A stretch of DNA of 6,477 nt, taken from Desulfobulbaceae bacterium (GTDB lineage: Bacteria > Desulfobacterota > Desulfobulbia > Desulfobulbales > Desulfobulbaceae). Position numbers and translations under genes: made by a program. Below the pieces are notes generated by a model. That model was not told the origin of the DNA and made no database searches. It was given only the letters and a program-made list of their open reading frames with translations. Positions 6,099 to 6,477 of this stretch are shown piece after piece. The first letter of the stretch is position 1; the number at the start of each line of letters is the position of its first letter. The stretch spans positions 1 through 6,477 of the forward strand of contig JALVAI010000387.1 in NCBI GenBank assembly GCA_027011235.1. The letters run 5' to 3'.

Positions 6099-6160
6099 CT
6101 AGTTGTTTTAACAAAAACAAATAAGAAGAAACGGGTGCTGTCGCGCAGCTTTAGGGCCAA

Positions 6161-6477
6161 TCAGGCTTTTTTTTCCTGATCCCTTTGCCGGGCAAGTTCC
6201 GCCGCAGCCATGAGAAGGCGAAAAATTTCCCTGCTGTGCCGGGCCTGCCGGGTCCGGGCATACATGGCGGACAAACGCTGCAGGGCGGATTTATCAACCT
6301 GGGGCAGTTCCCGGACAATTTCATCAATGATGGCGCTGGTCCAAAGTTCCGGCAGCTCTTCCTGGTCGGCAGCCAGTTCCTTTCTCCTCGCTATGGCCTC
6401 ATTGAGCAGGCTGTCCCGAAAATATTCCAATGCATGGAACTCTTTTTTCTGCTTTAGTTTTTCACCTTTTAACCCGC
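6161..6477 (-). CDS. Unrecognised protein, 3' part of a gene running off the window
   Basis: On the minus strand a frame ending at 6161-6163 (TGA) stays open to the right edge, giving at least 105 residues. The nearest in-window start would be a TTG at 6430 (89 residues). However, the frame continues upstream through a lysine-rich stretch (LKGEKLKQKKEF) without a stop, so the true start is probably outside. The predicted product is highly charged and mostly helical, rich in E, R, A and L, with no membrane segment, no cysteine and no motif I recognise. Codons are GC-ending like the carboxylase genes and unlike higBA, which supports a resident coding gene. It converges with higA, 62 nt away. 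The opposite-strand frame (6185-6457) is judged a shadow. Confidence 0.6.
   Translation of the reverse strand, partial: GLKGEKLKQKKEFHALEYFRDSLLNEAIARRKELAADQEELPELWTSAIIDEIVRELPQVDKSALQRLSAMYARTRQARHSREIFRLLMAAAELARQRDQEKKA

Noticed and set aside
6162..6179. ATCAGG/CCTGAT inverted repeat with a T-run in the loop, considered as the higBA terminator
   Set aside because: The T-run is inside the loop rather than after the stem, and the sequence encodes the C-terminus of the minus-strand gene; a poor terminator in either direction.

Overview
The window is about 6.5 kb of bacterial chromosome with roughly balanced GC. It most resembles an anaerobic Desulfobacterota (delta-proteobacterial) genome. 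That guess rests on recalled protein styles (a split pyruvate-carboxylase-type enzyme and a low-molecular-weight thioredoxin-reductase-like flavoprotein) and on the repeat-rich intergenic DNA. No taxonomic search was possible.

Positions 1-171 are non-coding and hold a striking nested imperfect palindrome (6-115). A thioredoxin-reductase-like flavoprotein follows (172-1083). It keeps the FAD sites and a CxxC-Asp redox centre, but has lost both recognisable NADPH-binding motifs. Positions 1084-1469 are non-coding, with two hairpin/terminator-like structures, so the next genes are probably a separate transcription unit.

That unit is a two-gene biotin carboxylase system. The first gene is a biotin carboxylase subunit with a TTG start (1470-2912). 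The second is a carboxyltransferase plus biotin-carrier subunit (2967-4877). Together they supply all three activities of a pyruvate-carboxylase-type enzyme: ATP-dependent biotin carboxylation, a swinging biotin on K597, and transfer to an acceptor acid. The carboxyltransferase keeps the metal ligands but differs at several normally fixed active-site positions, so the acceptor may not be simply pyruvate.

Positions 4878-5446 are non-coding and carry several REP-like palindromes: an inverted pair with a compensatory base change, and more degenerate copies. After this comes a visibly AT-richer type II toxin-antitoxin operon, higB-higA (5482-6098). It has a sigma70-like promoter whose -35/-10 spacer is itself an imperfect palindrome, a likely autoregulatory operator. 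The window ends with the 3' part of an unrecognised minus-strand gene (from 6161) whose frame stays open to the right edge.

The most unusual signals are the pyridine-nucleotide-site-less thioredoxin reductase homologue, the divergent carboxyltransferase active site, the 110-bp nested palindrome and the REP cluster next to higBA. No wholly new multi-gene system can be demonstrated from this sequence.
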